A stretch of DNA of 64,000 nt from Anabaena cylindrica PCC 7122 (GCF_000317695.1 NC_019771.1:3476001-3540000), one strand, 5' to 3'; counted from the stretch's first letter, positions 26,665 to 36,941 are shown. Notes: generated from the letters alone by a model not told the origin. A program made the numbers and translations.

Positions 26665-29600
26665 AACTACCACTGCACCATATCAAGAACCTGAAAGCTA
26701 TAGGGGTAATAGCTGGTGCTTGTAGCTATCTATTTTATCCTCATGCAGTCAAGGGAGAAACCGCTAAGGACAATCCCCAGACCCATAAACCTTTAGATAA
26801 TCCTACAAATATTAATGAGCAAATAACTGATCAAGAAATTGCCCTACCACCCAAAGCTACTGAATATCAGTTACCAAAAGATGTTGTGGCAAAAATTGAA
26901 TCACCCATTACTACAAACTCGGAATTTTCGCCAACAACTACAACCCAAATAGCACAAGATGAATTTGTAGAAATTGAATCAACTACCACCACCAACTCAG
27001 AATTTCCAGCAACAACCACAACCGAAATTCCACAAGATAAATTTGTAGAAATTAAATCAAACACTACTACAAATTTAGAAGTTTTGCCAACAACTACAAC
27101 TCAAATACCTGAACAAGTAGCCCCAATATCAACAGCAATTAAAATCCTCACACCAACAGAAAATAGGATTTTTGATGTTCCAGCTACTACAGTAATATTG
27201 CAATTTCCTGTAGGTAGTCAAGTGGAATTACGGGTCAATGATACATTAGTAGACCCTTCTTTAGTAGGACGGACAGAAACTGATGCAGAGACCAATTTGA
27301 TAACGCAGACATGGTATGGTGTCTCTCTCCAGCCAGGAAAAAATACCTTGTCGGCACAAATAGTAGGAGCAACTACACCCCCAGACACCGTAGAGATATC
27401 AGTGCGAGGAACACTCAAGCAATTAACCATAGAAACTCTAGAAGCGAATATTCCTGCTGATGGACGTTCTACTGCAACCATCAAGGGTCAACTGATTGAT
27501 GAAAATGGTAATCGCTCCAACCAAGATGGTGTAGTGACTCTAGAAACCAGCGCTGGAGAATTTATTAGTACAGATTTTAAACCTGATCAACCAGGGTTTC
27601 AGGTAGAAGCAAAAACAGGAGAATTTACTGCTCAATTACGTTCAAACTTGAAAGCCCAAACCGTGCGGCTTCGCGCTTCAATTAATAATTTAGAAACCTT
27701 TACTCAACTAGAATTTGCAACAGCTTTACGTCCCAGTTTAGTGACCGGGGTTATAGATATTCGTTTAGGCGCTAGAGGAACTGATTACTATGGTAAATTG
27801 CGTGATTTTATACCCCCGGATAAAAATAATAATACTCAATTAAATTTTCATTCAGAAATATTTGCCACCGGAAATATTGGAGAATGGTTATTTACTGGAG
27901 CATATAACAGTTCCCGTCCTTTAAATGAAGATTGTAACTGCGAAAATCGTTTATTTAAAACTTATCAAGCCAATGAACAAAACTATCCTGTTTATGGTGA
28001 TAGTTCCAAACTTGATGTTACTGCACCTTCTATTGATAGTGTCTATGCACGTCTAGAGCGTTCCACAGGGATTCCTGGTGTTAGCCCAGATTATTTTATG
28101 TGGGGTGACTACAACACAGAAGAATTTTCTCGCCCCTCCCAACAATATACCGCTACGACCCGTCAACTTCATGGTTTTAAAGCTAACTATAATTGGGGAA
28201 ATCTACAAATTACAGGTTTTTATGGTAATAATGTTGAAAGTTTTCAACGAGATACTATAGCTCCTGATGGTACTAGTGGTTATTATTTTCTTTCTCGGCG
28301 AATATTACTTCCTGGTAGTGAAAATGTCTTCATTGAATTAGAAGAATTAAATCGCCCAGGTACTGTTCTTAAACGTCAACAGTTAAGCCGGGGTGCAGAT
28401 TATGAAATTGATTATGATCGCGGGACTTTATTATTCCGTGAACCTATCCTTCGGACTGATATTGATGAATTTGGACAGGTATTAGTACGGCGGATTGTTA
28501 CTACTTATCAATATGATTCACAAGATTCTAATAGTAGTATTTATGCAGGTCGTGTTCAATATAATTTGGATCGCACTCTTAACCAAGAAACTTGGGTAGC
28601 AGCAACTTATTTAAAAGAAAATCAAGGTTTGTATAACTTTGAACTCTATGGTGCAGATACCCAAATTTCTTTAGGTAATAGTGGTAAAATAATAGGCGAA
28701 TATGCCCATTCTAGTAATAGTTCTGATTTGATGGGTAGTGTCAGCAGTCAGGCTTATCGCTTGGAAGCTGAAGGAAAGATTTTTAATGGTCTTCAAGGTC
28801 GCGCTTATTATCGTTTTGCTGATACAGGGTTTGCCAATAATGCCACAGTTAGTTTTGTTCCTGGGCAAACTCGTTATGGGGCGCAACTAACAGGTAAACT
28901 GACCAATACCACTAACTTGCGGGTTCAATATGATCATGAAGATAATTTCGGTATTGCACCCTTACCTTTAGACACTTTTGAAGAATTATTTTCACCTCGT
29001 TCTCAAGCTATCCCAGGGAGCAACGTTGATAACTCGTTAACAACCATTACAGCAGGTATACAACAACGTTTAGGTAAAGCTACTTTTGATGTAGATTGGA
29101 TTCATCGGAATCGAAAAGATCGTATTGATAACAGTAGTGGTTTGACAAGTAATTCTGATCAGTTGCGATCGCGCTTGTCTCTTCCCATTACTAATAGTCT
29201 CACCTTCCAGGCACAAAATGAACTTACCCTTTCTGCTAGTGCTGATAATGTTTACCCTGATCGGACTATTTTAGGACTAAATTGGCGAGCTATTCCTGGA
29301 GTCAATGTCAGTTTAGCTCAACAGTTTTATAGTAGCGGTCAAGATAATGGTAAATCTATCACTAGTTTAAGTGTAAATGGCGAACATAAACTTGGTTCAG
29401 ATACTACTTTAACAGGTCGTTATACCATTTTAGGTGGGGCGAATGAAATCACAACTCAAGGAGCAATTGGTTTAAATAATCGCTGGACTGTTGCTCCTGG
29501 TTTGCGGTTAAATCTAGCTTACGAACACGTATTTGGTAGTTTTTTTGGTAATACTGGCACAGGTCAAAAATTTGCTCAACCATTCGCTTCTGGTCAATCT

Positions 29601-30398
29601 GCTTCTGCTATTGGTTTTAATGGTGGTGATAGCTATAGTGTGGGGCTGGAATATAGCAATAATCCTCAGTTTCAAGCCAGCGCTCGTTATGAACATCGCA
29701 CTTCTTCTAGTGGTAAGAATACAGTCATTTCTGCGGGTGCTACAGGGAAAATTTCTCCCTCTCTTACTGCTTTGGTACGCTATCAACAAGCTAATGCTGC
29801 TAACCAAAAACTATCAGGATTAGGTGACACCATTAATTTAAAAATGGGTTTGGCTTACCGTGATCCTAAAAATGATAAATTTAACGCTTTATTACGGTAT
29901 GAATATCGCCAAAATCCCGCAACAATTCCTGATACAATTTTGTTAGGCAGTGGGACAGGTTCTCAAGATCATACCTTTGCCATGGAAACTATTTATGCTC
30001 CTAACTGGCAATGGGAATTTTATGGGAAATATGCACTACGAAATAGCACTTCTTATTTAGCTAATGATTTGGCTGGTACAAGTACAGTGAATTTAGCTCA
30101 ATTCCGGGCTACTTATCGCTTAGGATATAGTATGGATCTGGTGGGAGAAACTCGTTGGATAGGTCAATCTAATTATTCAGAAACAGGTTTTGTAGTTGAA
30201 GCTGGCTATTATTTAACTTCTAATTTGCGCCTTTCTGCTGGCTATGTTTTTGGCAAAGTTGATGATCCTGATTTTTCTGGTACTCGTTCTGCCGGCGGTC
30301 TTTATTTAGGTCTGACTGTCAAACTCAACGAATTGTTTGATGGTTTTGGCCTGCAAAAACCTACACCGTCTCCAGCAAGAGAAAAGTTAAAAATATGA
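26661..30398 (+). CDS. Predicted outer-membrane beta-barrel protein with N-terminal Thr-rich repeats and an Ig-like domain
   Basis: 1245 residues. The order is a signal peptide-like N-terminus, a Thr-rich linker with about three tandem ~32-residue repeats (TTTTNSEFPATTTTEIPQD type, ~residues 75-155), a beta-sandwich region, and an invasin-like Ig unit (IPADGRSTATIKGQLIDENG, ~residues 265-350). From ~370 to the end there is a long run of alternating amphipathic strands typical of an outer-membrane barrel (QLTGKLTNTTNLRVQYDHED, ending in GLYLGLTVKLNELFDGFG). No TonB box or plug domain is evident. It starts by ATGA overlap with the preceding gene and ends with an overlap into the next, so it is the probable outer-membrane anchor or export partner of the DUF11 proteins. 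Confidence 0.7.
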   Translation: MKLPLHHIKNLKAIGVIAGACSYLFYPHAVKGETAKDNPQTHKPLDNPTNINEQITDQEIALPPKATEYQLPKDVVAKIESPITTNSEFSPTTTTQIAQDEFVEIESTTTTNSEFPATTTTEIPQDKFVEIKSNTTTNLEVLPTTTTQIPEQVAPISTAIKILTPTENRIFDVPATTVILQFPVGSQVELRVNDTLVDPSLVGRTETDAETNLITQTWYGVSLQPGKNTLSAQIVGATTPPDTVEISVRGTLKQLTIETLEANIPADGRSTATIKGQLIDENGNRSNQDGVVTLETSAGEFISTDFKPDQPGFQVEAKTGEFTAQLRSNLKAQTVRLRASINNLETFTQLEFATALRPSLVTGVIDIRLGARGTDYYGKLRDFIPPDKNNNTQLNFHSEIFATGNIGEWLFTGAYNSSRPLNEDCNCENRLFKTYQANEQNYPVYGDSSKLDVTAPSIDSVYARLERSTGIPGVSPDYFMWGDYNTEEFSRPSQQYTATTRQLHGFKANYNWGNLQITGFYGNNVESFQRDTIAPDGTSGYYFLSRRILLPGSENVFIELEELNRPGTVLKRQQLSRGADYEIDYDRGTLLFREPILRTDIDEFGQVLVRRIVTTYQYDSQDSNSSIYAGRVQYNLDRTLNQETWVAATYLKENQGLYNFELYGADTQISLGNSGKIIGEYAHSSNSSDLMGSVSSQAYRLEAEGKIFNGLQGRAYYRFADTGFANNATVSFVPGQTRYGAQLTGKLTNTTNLRVQYDHEDNFGIAPLPLDTFEELFSPRSQAIPGSNVDNSLTTITAGIQQRLGKATFDVDWIHRNRKDRIDNSSGLTSNSDQLRSRLSLPITNSLTFQAQNELTLSASADNVYPDRTILGLNWRAIPGVNVSLAQQFYSSGQDNGKSITSLSVNGEHKLGSDTTLTGRYTILGGANEITTQGAIGLNNRWTVAPGLRLNLAYEHVFGSFFGNTGTGQKFAQPFASGQSASAIGFNGGDSYSVGLEYSNNPQFQASARYEHRTSSSGKNTVISAGATGKISPSLTALVRYQQANAANQKLSGLGDTINLKMGLAYRDPKNDKFNALLRYEYRQNPATIPDTILLGSGTGSQDHTFAMETIYAPNWQWEFYGKYALRNSTSYLANDLAGTSTVNLAQFRATYRLGYSMDLVGETRWIGQSNYSETGFVVEAGYYLTSNLRLSAGYVFGKVDDPDFSGTRSAGGLYLGLTVKLNELFDGFGLQKPTPSPAREKLKI

Positions 30399-33154
30399 AA
30401 ATTAATATGAAACTGTCATTACTAAGTAGCTACTCAGAGAAATTAATTAGTAGTCTGGCTTTTATTTTATGTATTTGGGGACAAGGGATACAACCTAGCT
30501 GGGCTGAGGGCAGCAAAGAGTTAGTCTCTAATGGTGGATACAGACCTTATCTAGAATGGACTAATCAATTCACTGCGGGGATTCCTCGGAAAACAACCCT
30601 CAAGGTTTACGTACAAGCAGGGGAAACCGTTAATCTTGGCTCTAGTGTGCCTACAAGTAGTAATGGGACTCAAGATATTGTTTATAGAAGTCCTTTTGGA
30701 GGTCAAAATGGTGCTTGCGATGTTCTACTTACTGGTTTTGGTTTAATTGACACCGTTGCCAAAGAAACAGCAGGGCCTTTACCCAATATCGGTGGTTACA
30801 CTCCTTGTAGCTTTGTAGCCACAGAAACTGGTATTTACGAAGTTGAATTTCGTTCACCCAGTCTAAGTGGTGATCCGACTGTTGTTACAGTCACGAATCC
30901 ATTTCCTATAGATAATACTCAACGAGGAGGAGTCGCGGCTTGGGATATTACAGTTAGAAATACAGGTGGTACTGCCCAAAAAGGGCGTGTTTTTACCAAC
31001 TATATTGCCATGAATATGGGTTCAAATGGGATAGGACTCAATTCCAATCTTTATATTCAAACTAAAGATGGGTATAGATATGAAACTGATATGAATGGAG
31101 TCGATCCCTTTGGGTTTATCTTTTTTGCCAATAGTCGGGGATATATTGACAAAACTAATAACTCAACTCTTTACCATTCTGCTGGTGGTGCTACTAATAA
31201 TAGTCTGATCTTCCCTGGTAATGTGGCAGTTCAAGACCCAAGTCTGCCAGATACAATCACAGATATTACCCACTTAGTTTTTTTTAATCAACCAGATCCT
31301 TCAGCATTGATAGGATTGGGGATTCCCATAACAGCAGTTTTACCCGTAGAACCAACTTCTTTTCTATTTACTGGAGGAAATGGAGGAAGTGGCAACCAAG
31401 CACCAGTTGGGGTAGGAGGTAATTTTAGTTTCAATTCTAGTACATCTGGAAGTTATCAAATTATTATTGATACTAACAACGACGGCATTTTTGATCCCAG
31501 TATTGATCGCGTTTTGCAAAACCCATCATTTGTAGGTTCTAATGTAGTGTTATGGGATGGAAAAAATGCTAGTGGAGTTGACCTATCACCCCTCCCAGGA
31601 AATGCAGCATATAATGCCAGAATCACAGCTAGGGCCGGGGAATATCACTTTCCTATGTTAGATGCTGAGAACAATCCATCGGGGTTTAAAATCACGATGC
31701 AAAATCCCCCTGGTCCATTTAGTAATTTCCTCGATGTGAATGGACAGCCGATTGGCCCAACTACTGTTTACTACAATGACAATAGCTATACTACTGCCAA
31801 TGGAGTATCTGTTAGTTTAAATCCCACAGGAGGACAAGTAGCTACTAATCCTCGTAATGCTGCTTTAGGAATTAATAGTGCGGCTGGAGAGCATGAATTT
31901 AGTGGTAGCTATGGTGATTTTAAAGGTATTGATACTTGGGCATATTTTTCGAGTCAGGGAGTACTTACTCCTTTGGTTATTACTGCAAGCCAGCAAGCTA
32001 ATGTTAAAGGTACTAAATCAGTGCGCTTTCTAGGGGATACTGATAATAGTGGCACAGTCACTGTGGGCGATACCGTCGAATATACTATTACTTATTCCAA
32101 CCTAAATCCTGGTAACAGCGATGCTATTAATTTTGTTATTAAAGATGCATTACCCCCACAATTAACTTTTGTTAGTGCAGTGATGACTGCTGTTACTCCA
32201 GGGAATAATATTATAATTAATCCTAGTTACAATGGCTCTGGTAATGTTACTAATTCTGGTACTTTACGTGTAAATGATACAATCACGATTACAATTACTG
32301 CCACAATTAATAGTTCTAATGGTGGTAATCCTATTAGTAACCAGGCAAGTGCTGATTTCAATACACCGGATAATCCCTTAGCCTCAGTTGGTACTGTGTT
32401 GACAGATGCGGACTCTGCTACCGCTACTACTAATCCACCTGCTGTGAATAATTATTTTTTACAAGTTACTGACGATGGTATAAATGTAGGTAACAATCCT
32501 GCTGTTAGCGCAGACGATGACCCTACCTTGTTGACAGTTACAGTTACAAGTACTCCCCAAGGGACGCTGCTATTAGTTAAACGGATTACTGGGGTTAATG
32601 GTTCAACCATGAACGATGGCAATAATCTTGGTGCTTATATTGATACTGCCAGTCCCTATGATGATAATCTCATTACTGTGATTGACCCTAATTTGCAACC
32701 AGATACTGATCAATGGCCAACACCTCTGAGTACATCTCTAGCGGGAGAAGTCAATGGAGGTATGGTAAAACCTGGTGATGAAGTTGAATATACGATCTAC
32801 TTTTTATCGATGGGACTACAGGATGCAGTTAATGTCAGTTTGTGCGATCGCATTCCTTTAAATCAAACTTACTTGCCCAGCAAATACAATAATGTCAATC
32901 AAGCTACAAATGGATTACCTGGTGCAGATCGGGGCATCTTAGTACAAAAAAATAACACCCCACTATCTTATACAAATGTTGACGATGGTGATGATGCTAG
33001 ATTCTATGCTCCCGGAGAAACACTACCTTCAGTCTGTGGTACAGATCCGAATATAGAAGGGGCTATTGTTGTTAATTTAGGCACTTTGCCTGGTGTCATC
33101 ACTAACTCTGTGGGAGCCTATGGTTTTGTCCGCTTTCAAGCTAAAGTGCGATAA
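30395..33154 (+). CDS. Exported DUF11-repeat protein, last gene of the surface operon
   Basis: 919 residues, with a signal peptide (LISSLAFILCIWGQGIQPSWA). The first ~500 residues are a beta-rich, glycine- and asparagine-rich domain of unknown type. DUF11-like units follow at ~545-690 (VTVGDTVEYTITYSNLNPG) and ~780-919 (VKPGDEVEYTIYFLSMGLQD), and the protein ends VGAYGFVRFQAKV. The start overlaps the stop of the barrel gene by 4 bp. Loops such as DTNNDGIFDPSIDR and DTDNSGTVTVGD suggest calcium binding. Confidence 0.75.
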   Translation: MKINMKLSLLSSYSEKLISSLAFILCIWGQGIQPSWAEGSKELVSNGGYRPYLEWTNQFTAGIPRKTTLKVYVQAGETVNLGSSVPTSSNGTQDIVYRSPFGGQNGACDVLLTGFGLIDTVAKETAGPLPNIGGYTPCSFVATETGIYEVEFRSPSLSGDPTVVTVTNPFPIDNTQRGGVAAWDITVRNTGGTAQKGRVFTNYIAMNMGSNGIGLNSNLYIQTKDGYRYETDMNGVDPFGFIFFANSRGYIDKTNNSTLYHSAGGATNNSLIFPGNVAVQDPSLPDTITDITHLVFFNQPDPSALIGLGIPITAVLPVEPTSFLFTGGNGGSGNQAPVGVGGNFSFNSSTSGSYQIIIDTNNDGIFDPSIDRVLQNPSFVGSNVVLWDGKNASGVDLSPLPGNAAYNARITARAGEYHFPMLDAENNPSGFKITMQNPPGPFSNFLDVNGQPIGPTTVYYNDNSYTTANGVSVSLNPTGGQVATNPRNAALGINSAAGEHEFSGSYGDFKGIDTWAYFSSQGVLTPLVITASQQANVKGTKSVRFLGDTDNSGTVTVGDTVEYTITYSNLNPGNSDAINFVIKDALPPQLTFVSAVMTAVTPGNNIIINPSYNGSGNVTNSGTLRVNDTITITITATINSSNGGNPISNQASADFNTPDNPLASVGTVLTDADSATATTNPPAVNNYFLQVTDDGINVGNNPAVSADDDPTLLTVTVTSTPQGTLLLVKRITGVNGSTMNDGNNLGAYIDTASPYDDNLITVIDPNLQPDTDQWPTPLSTSLAGEVNGGMVKPGDEVEYTIYFLSMGLQDAVNVSLCDRIPLNQTYLPSKYNNVNQATNGLPGADRGILVQKNNTPLSYTNVDDGDDARFYAPGETLPSVCGTDPNIEGAIVVNLGTLPGVITNSVGAYGFVRFQAKVR

Positions 33155-33721
33155 TACGTAGCAAAACTATTATTGTTGTTATTTGTTAAATTATAATTTG
33201 CATAGTTTGCAAAAACAACGCATCCGGACAAAGCTGTATTATGAACTGAACGCACTGATTTATTTATGTGTTGGGTACAGAAGCATTAGTACTCAATTCT
33301 ATCAAGCTGTGAAATTAACTACTATTTGCGCCATAAAGCAAGAATTATGGCACGATGGAGAGAAGCTTATGCAATGAGAAGCCCGAAAGCTGGTTTTAAC
33401 TTTGAGGAACTTCAGCGATCGCTTTCCTCCTGGTAAACTGTAAACAAACAAAGGAATCACTCTCTGTTCCTAGTCCGGCACTATCTATGAATTGTGCATG
33501 ATCCAGGACGGAGAAACATATTCTTGATTGTGTTTTTCCCTCGGTACTGCTTCACCTGCCAATGAAAAACTAGATCAAGGTCTTCATCAAAGCCATAACC
33601 TGGCAAAATGTCGTTAGTTTCGTATTGTCAGCAAAATTCTTGACGAAAGAATATTTATTATCGTCGGAATGCTTGTGTTTGGCTGCGAAAAAAGAATATA
33701 TACTCCAACCTTGACTATTAA
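33155..33721. other. Gene-free interval between the surface operon and pipX
   Basis: 567 bp. A 64-codon frame at 33183-33377 has no ribosome site, no recognisable motif and cyanobacterially untypical composition, so it is not annotated. The promoter for pipX is presumably here. No RNA gene was recognised. Confidence 0.5.
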
Positions 33722-34000
33722 ATGAATCCAGATAACTCAGAAACTTACATAAATCATCCAACGTGGGGTTTGCTATATAAGATCTGTATGGTTGATGAAA
33801 ACCAAGATCTATTCACTACACTTTATGCCCAACGCTTATTTTTTTTGGTAACAAATGACGTTAAAGGTATTAAATTTCAGTCTCTTGGCCGGACTGAAGC
33901 AAGAATGATGCTGGAAAATCGCTTACGTACTTTGCGTCGCAATGGCAAGTCCCAGGAGTACGATCAGCTTCAGAGTGTTTTCCAACGCACCTTCCAATGA
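33722..34000 (+). CDS. pipX: PipX, PII-interacting co-activator of NtcA
   Basis: 92 residues, the normal PipX length. The TUDOR-like N-terminal half shows NHPTWGLLYKIC and LFTTLYAQRLFFLV, and the helical tail GRTEARMMLENRLRTLRR; these match the Synechococcus protein closely as I recall it. PipX binds either the PII protein GlnB or the nitrogen regulator NtcA according to 2-oxoglutarate and ADP levels. The stop overlaps the pipY start by 4 bp (ATGA), the conserved cyanobacterial arrangement. Confidence 0.95.
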   Translation: MNPDNSETYINHPTWGLLYKICMVDENQDLFTTLYAQRLFFLVTNDVKGIKFQSLGRTEARMMLENRLRTLRRNGKSQEYDQLQSVFQRTFQ

Positions 34001-34665
34001 ATAGTTCTCTTCGTGAACATATTGCTAACATTCGCGCCTCACTTCCTCCCTCAGTGCGGTTAATTGCTGTAAGTAAGTTAGTACCAACCGAACTGATGCG
34101 GGATGCCTATGCTGCCGGAATTCGTGATTTTGGTGAAAGTCGTGTCCAAGAAGCTGCCAGTAAACAAACCGAGTTACAAGATTTGCCGGATATTACTTGG
34201 CACTTTATTGGCAATTTACAAAGCAATAAAGCTAAAAAAGCTTTGGAATTATTTGATTGGATTCACTCCGTTGATAATCTACAAATAGCCCAGCGTTTAG
34301 ATACTCTGGCGCAACAATTAGGAATGAGTCCATTGGTTTGCCTACAAGTCAAAATTCTCCCCGATCCGAGTAAGTCTGGTTGGATGATACCAGAATTATT
34401 ACCTGACTTGGAAGCACTTAACCAATGCCAGAACTTAAAAATTCAAGGTTTGATGACAATTCCGCCCCGTGGCTTGGATCATGAGGCAATTTTGAAAGTT
34501 TTTGAGCGTACTCATCAACTAGCCCAAGAAATTGCATCTCAGAACTGGTCGAATATAACCATGCAACATCTATCAATGGGTATGTCAGGGGATTACGAAT
34601 TAGCCATGCAAACGGGTACAACGATGGTAAGATTAGGAACCGTATTGTTTGGGAAACGAGGTTGA
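33997..34665 (+). CDS. pipY: PipY, YggS-family PLP-binding protein
   Basis: 222 residues of the alanine-racemase-like barrel family YggS/PLPBP. The PLP lysine lies in LIAVSKLVP near the N-terminus. Other family marks are GESRVQEA, WHFIGNLQSNKAKK, LQVKI, GLMTIPP, LSMGMSGDYELAM and VRLGTVLFG. The protein maintains vitamin B6 and amino acid balance and is not known to be catalytic. It is translationally coupled to pipX. Confidence 0.95.
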   Translation: MNSSLREHIANIRASLPPSVRLIAVSKLVPTELMRDAYAAGIRDFGESRVQEAASKQTELQDLPDITWHFIGNLQSNKAKKALELFDWIHSVDNLQIAQRLDTLAQQLGMSPLVCLQVKILPDPSKSGWMIPELLPDLEALNQCQNLKIQGLMTIPPRGLDHEAILKVFERTHQLAQEIASQNWSNITMQHLSMGMSGDYELAMQTGTTMVRLGTVLFGKRG

Positions 34666-35019
34666 CATTGTTTGCGTCTGGCTTTGAGTTGGGTATCAAA
34701 AACAATGGACAAATCATATCTAAACATATTCAGTAACTTCCGTTTGAATACGTGTCTAATGACCAGGGTATTGACAAATGTAATTAGTAAGACAGAATGA
34801 GATTGAAATAACTTTCAGTTGCTTCTACCTTAGGATATAATTTGAACTCATTAAATGTCCACATAAGGTATAGTCCTTTTTAGAACAGTGTTTTCTTCAT
34901 GAAACCCTGTACTAGAGGCTACAACCAGCAATAGAATTGCTGAAAGCAGCAGCCACTATACTGGCTACCAAAATTTACAGCCAGATCAATTAAGGTAATT
35001 TCCACTGGGAGCGCACACA
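34666..35019. other. Intergenic interval upstream of sepF
   Basis: 354 bp with no coding frame or structural motif recognised. It presumably contains the sepF promoter, but no clear -35/-10 pair stood out. Confidence 0.4.
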
Positions 35020-35616
35020 ATGAACAATATATTTTCCAAACTCAGGGATTTTGTGGGGTTGAATGAGCAAGTAGAATACGAGTACTACGAAGAAGAGCCA
35101 GATACCGATGGCTACCAAAATCTGTATCAGCAAGAAAATCCCCAACCAGAACCACAAGAAACCACCACTACCCCTAATCGACGTTGGCGCGAACCTGTGC
35201 CTACAATGGGGGATGAAGTAGCCGCAGCAGGGTCAAAGCCTATGAGTAACGTAATTGGTATGCCAGGCGCAATTAATGGAATTTCCGAAGTTTTAGTACT
35301 TGAACCACGTACTTTTGAAGAAATGCCCCAGGCAATTCAAGCATTACGTGAGCGTAAATCGGTAGTCTTAAATTTGACAATTATGGACCCGGATCAAGCT
35401 CAACGGGCGGTTGATTTTGTTGCCGGTGGTACTTATGCTCTAGATGGACATCAAGAGCGGATTGGAGAAAGTATATTTTTGTTTACGCCCAGTTGTGTGC
35501 AAGTCAGCACTCAAGGTGGTTTTTTACATGAAGTACCACAACCAGTTGCCCGTCCCTCTCGTCCTGCAAGCACAACTCCAGCTTGGGGCAATGAAGTTAA
35601 CCGGATGGCACAATAA
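35020..35616 (+). CDS. sepF: SepF (Cdv2/YlmF), FtsZ-anchoring division protein
   Basis: 198 residues. The N-terminus (NNIFSKLRDFVGL) is the membrane-binding amphipathic helix, followed by an acidic, Gln/Pro-rich linker. The conserved SepF domain occupies ~residues 85-165 (EVLVLEPRTFEEMPQAIQAL, SVVLNLTIMDPDQAQRAVDF, FLFTPS). SepF tethers FtsZ filaments to the membrane. Its place between pipY and proC is the usual order in cyanobacteria. Confidence 0.95.
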   Translation: MNNIFSKLRDFVGLNEQVEYEYYEEEPDTDGYQNLYQQENPQPEPQETTTTPNRRWREPVPTMGDEVAAAGSKPMSNVIGMPGAINGISEVLVLEPRTFEEMPQAIQALRERKSVVLNLTIMDPDQAQRAVDFVAGGTYALDGHQERIGESIFLFTPSCVQVSTQGGFLHEVPQPVARPSRPASTTPAWGNEVNRMAQ

Positions 35617-35705
35617 AGAAGTTAAATTAGTCATTAGTCTTTTGCCCTTTGTTATACCATTAGGCAAGTTGCCTTTCCGGCATTTATGTTATTTGTCGTG
35701 ATCTG

Positions 35706-35745
35706 GATGACTAATGACCAATGACTAATGACCAATGACTATTAA
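35706..35745. repeat. Short tandem repeat of (C/T)AATGAC units
   Basis: Directly before proC lie several ~7-bp units TAATGAC/CAATGAC in tandem, ending with a partial unit across the gene start. Heptanucleotide tandem repeats of this kind are a known feature of heterocystous cyanobacterial genomes. It may shift the spacing of the proC ribosome site. Confidence 0.65.
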
Positions 35746-35748
35746 CGA

Positions 35749-36564
35749 ATGACTATTAAATTTGGCTTAATTGGTGGCGGGGTGATGGGAGAAGCTTTGT
35801 TATCCCGCCTTATTGCATTGGGGATTTATCAAGGTGCAGAAATCCTAGTTAGTGAACCCCAAGTTTCTCGGCAGAGTTTTTTACAGCAGCAATATGATGT
35901 AGCTGTAACGACGGATAATTGCTTGGTGTTGGCTGAGGCTCAAGAAGCGGTAATGTTGGCAATCAAGCCCCAAATATTTAGTGCGATCGCTCAAGAATTA
36001 GCAGATATATTACCTATAGAACATTATCCCCTCATCATTTCTATCTTGGCAGGTGTGCCTTTAAAGCAGCTAGAAGCCGCCTTTCCGCAAATGCCAGTTA
36101 TTCGTGCTATGCCCAATACTCCCGCTACAGTGGGCGCAGGCATAACGGCAATTTGTCTAGGTGCTTATACTCACCCCACCCACCAGCAAACAGCACAACA
36201 GATTTTTTCAGCAGTAGGGGAAGTTGTAGAAGTTCCAGAAACCCTCATGGATGCGGTGACAGGCTTATCTGGTAGTGGCCCGGCTTATGTGGCGTTGATG
36301 ATAGAAGCGTTATCAGATGGGGGAGTTGCAGCGGGTTTACCGAGGGTAGTAGCTAAACAACTGGCTTTACACACCGTATTAGGAACAGCCAAACTTTTAG
36401 AAGAAACTAAATTACACCCCGCAGAACTCAAAGACAGAGTTACCAGTCCTGGTGGGACGACAATAGCCGGAGTTAGTCAATTAGAAAAGGCTGGATTTCG
36501 TTCCGCTTTAATTGAAGCTGTCAAAGCTGCAACAGTTCGTTCTCAGGAATTGGGAAAAGGGTGA
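35749..36564 (+). CDS. proC: Pyrroline-5-carboxylate reductase
   Basis: 271 residues, the usual length. The N-terminal NADPH fold starts FGLIGGGVMGEALLSRL. The family signature MPNTPATVGAGITAI and the C-terminal dimer domain (DAVTGLSGSGPAYV, KDRVTSPGGTTIAGV) are all present. It makes L-proline from pyrroline-5-carboxylate, the last step of proline synthesis. Confidence 0.96.
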   Translation: MTIKFGLIGGGVMGEALLSRLIALGIYQGAEILVSEPQVSRQSFLQQQYDVAVTTDNCLVLAEAQEAVMLAIKPQIFSAIAQELADILPIEHYPLIISILAGVPLKQLEAAFPQMPVIRAMPNTPATVGAGITAICLGAYTHPTHQQTAQQIFSAVGEVVEVPETLMDAVTGLSGSGPAYVALMIEALSDGGVAAGLPRVVAKQLALHTVLGTAKLLEETKLHPAELKDRVTSPGGTTIAGVSQLEKAGFRSALIEAVKAATVRSQELGKG

Positions 36565-36676
36565 CAAATCAATTTAAAATTCAAGTTGAGAAAAGTTTCG
36601 CGCAATCGCCGTTAGGCGATCTCGCAGAGTAGACGCAAAGGAGCAAAGTCGCAAAGGTTCAGAACAATCCACATTT

Positions 36677-36907
36677 TCATGCTCTTATCAGCAGAACTTC
36701 AATTTCTTCAGCCCGCCATGCAGCATAGGCAAGTGCCTCGTAAATATCTGCTTCTTCAAGGTAGGGGTAAGCCTTGAGGATATCATTTGCACTGTGTCCG
36801 GATGCCATTAAGCCAACGATAGTACCAACGGTGACACGCATTCCCCGGATACAGGGTTTTCCTCCCATTACTTCTGGGTTGCGGGTAATTCTAGTAAGAT
36901 TTTGCAT
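36677..36907 (-). CDS. DUF433 family protein, solitary antitoxin-like
   Basis: 76 residues matching the DUF433 pattern (NPEVMGGKPCIRGMRVTVGTIVGLMASG, then a helix and YPYLEEADIYEALAYAAWR). DUF433 proteins are HTH-like antitoxins usually followed by a PIN-like DUF5615 toxin gene. Here nothing follows on this strand; the next bases are a dispersed repeat and the 3' end of proC. The toxin therefore appears absent. Confidence 0.8.
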   Translation of the reverse strand: MQNLTRITRNPEVMGGKPCIRGMRVTVGTIVGLMASGHSANDILKAYPYLEEADIYEALAYAAWRAEEIEVLLIRA

Positions 36908-36941
36908 GGCTGATTAGATTGGGAAACCAGAAATGGCTGCA

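Noticed and set aside
33183..33377. 64-codon frame after the surface operon
   Set aside because: No ribosome site, no motif and no similarity I can recognise; composition fits chance.
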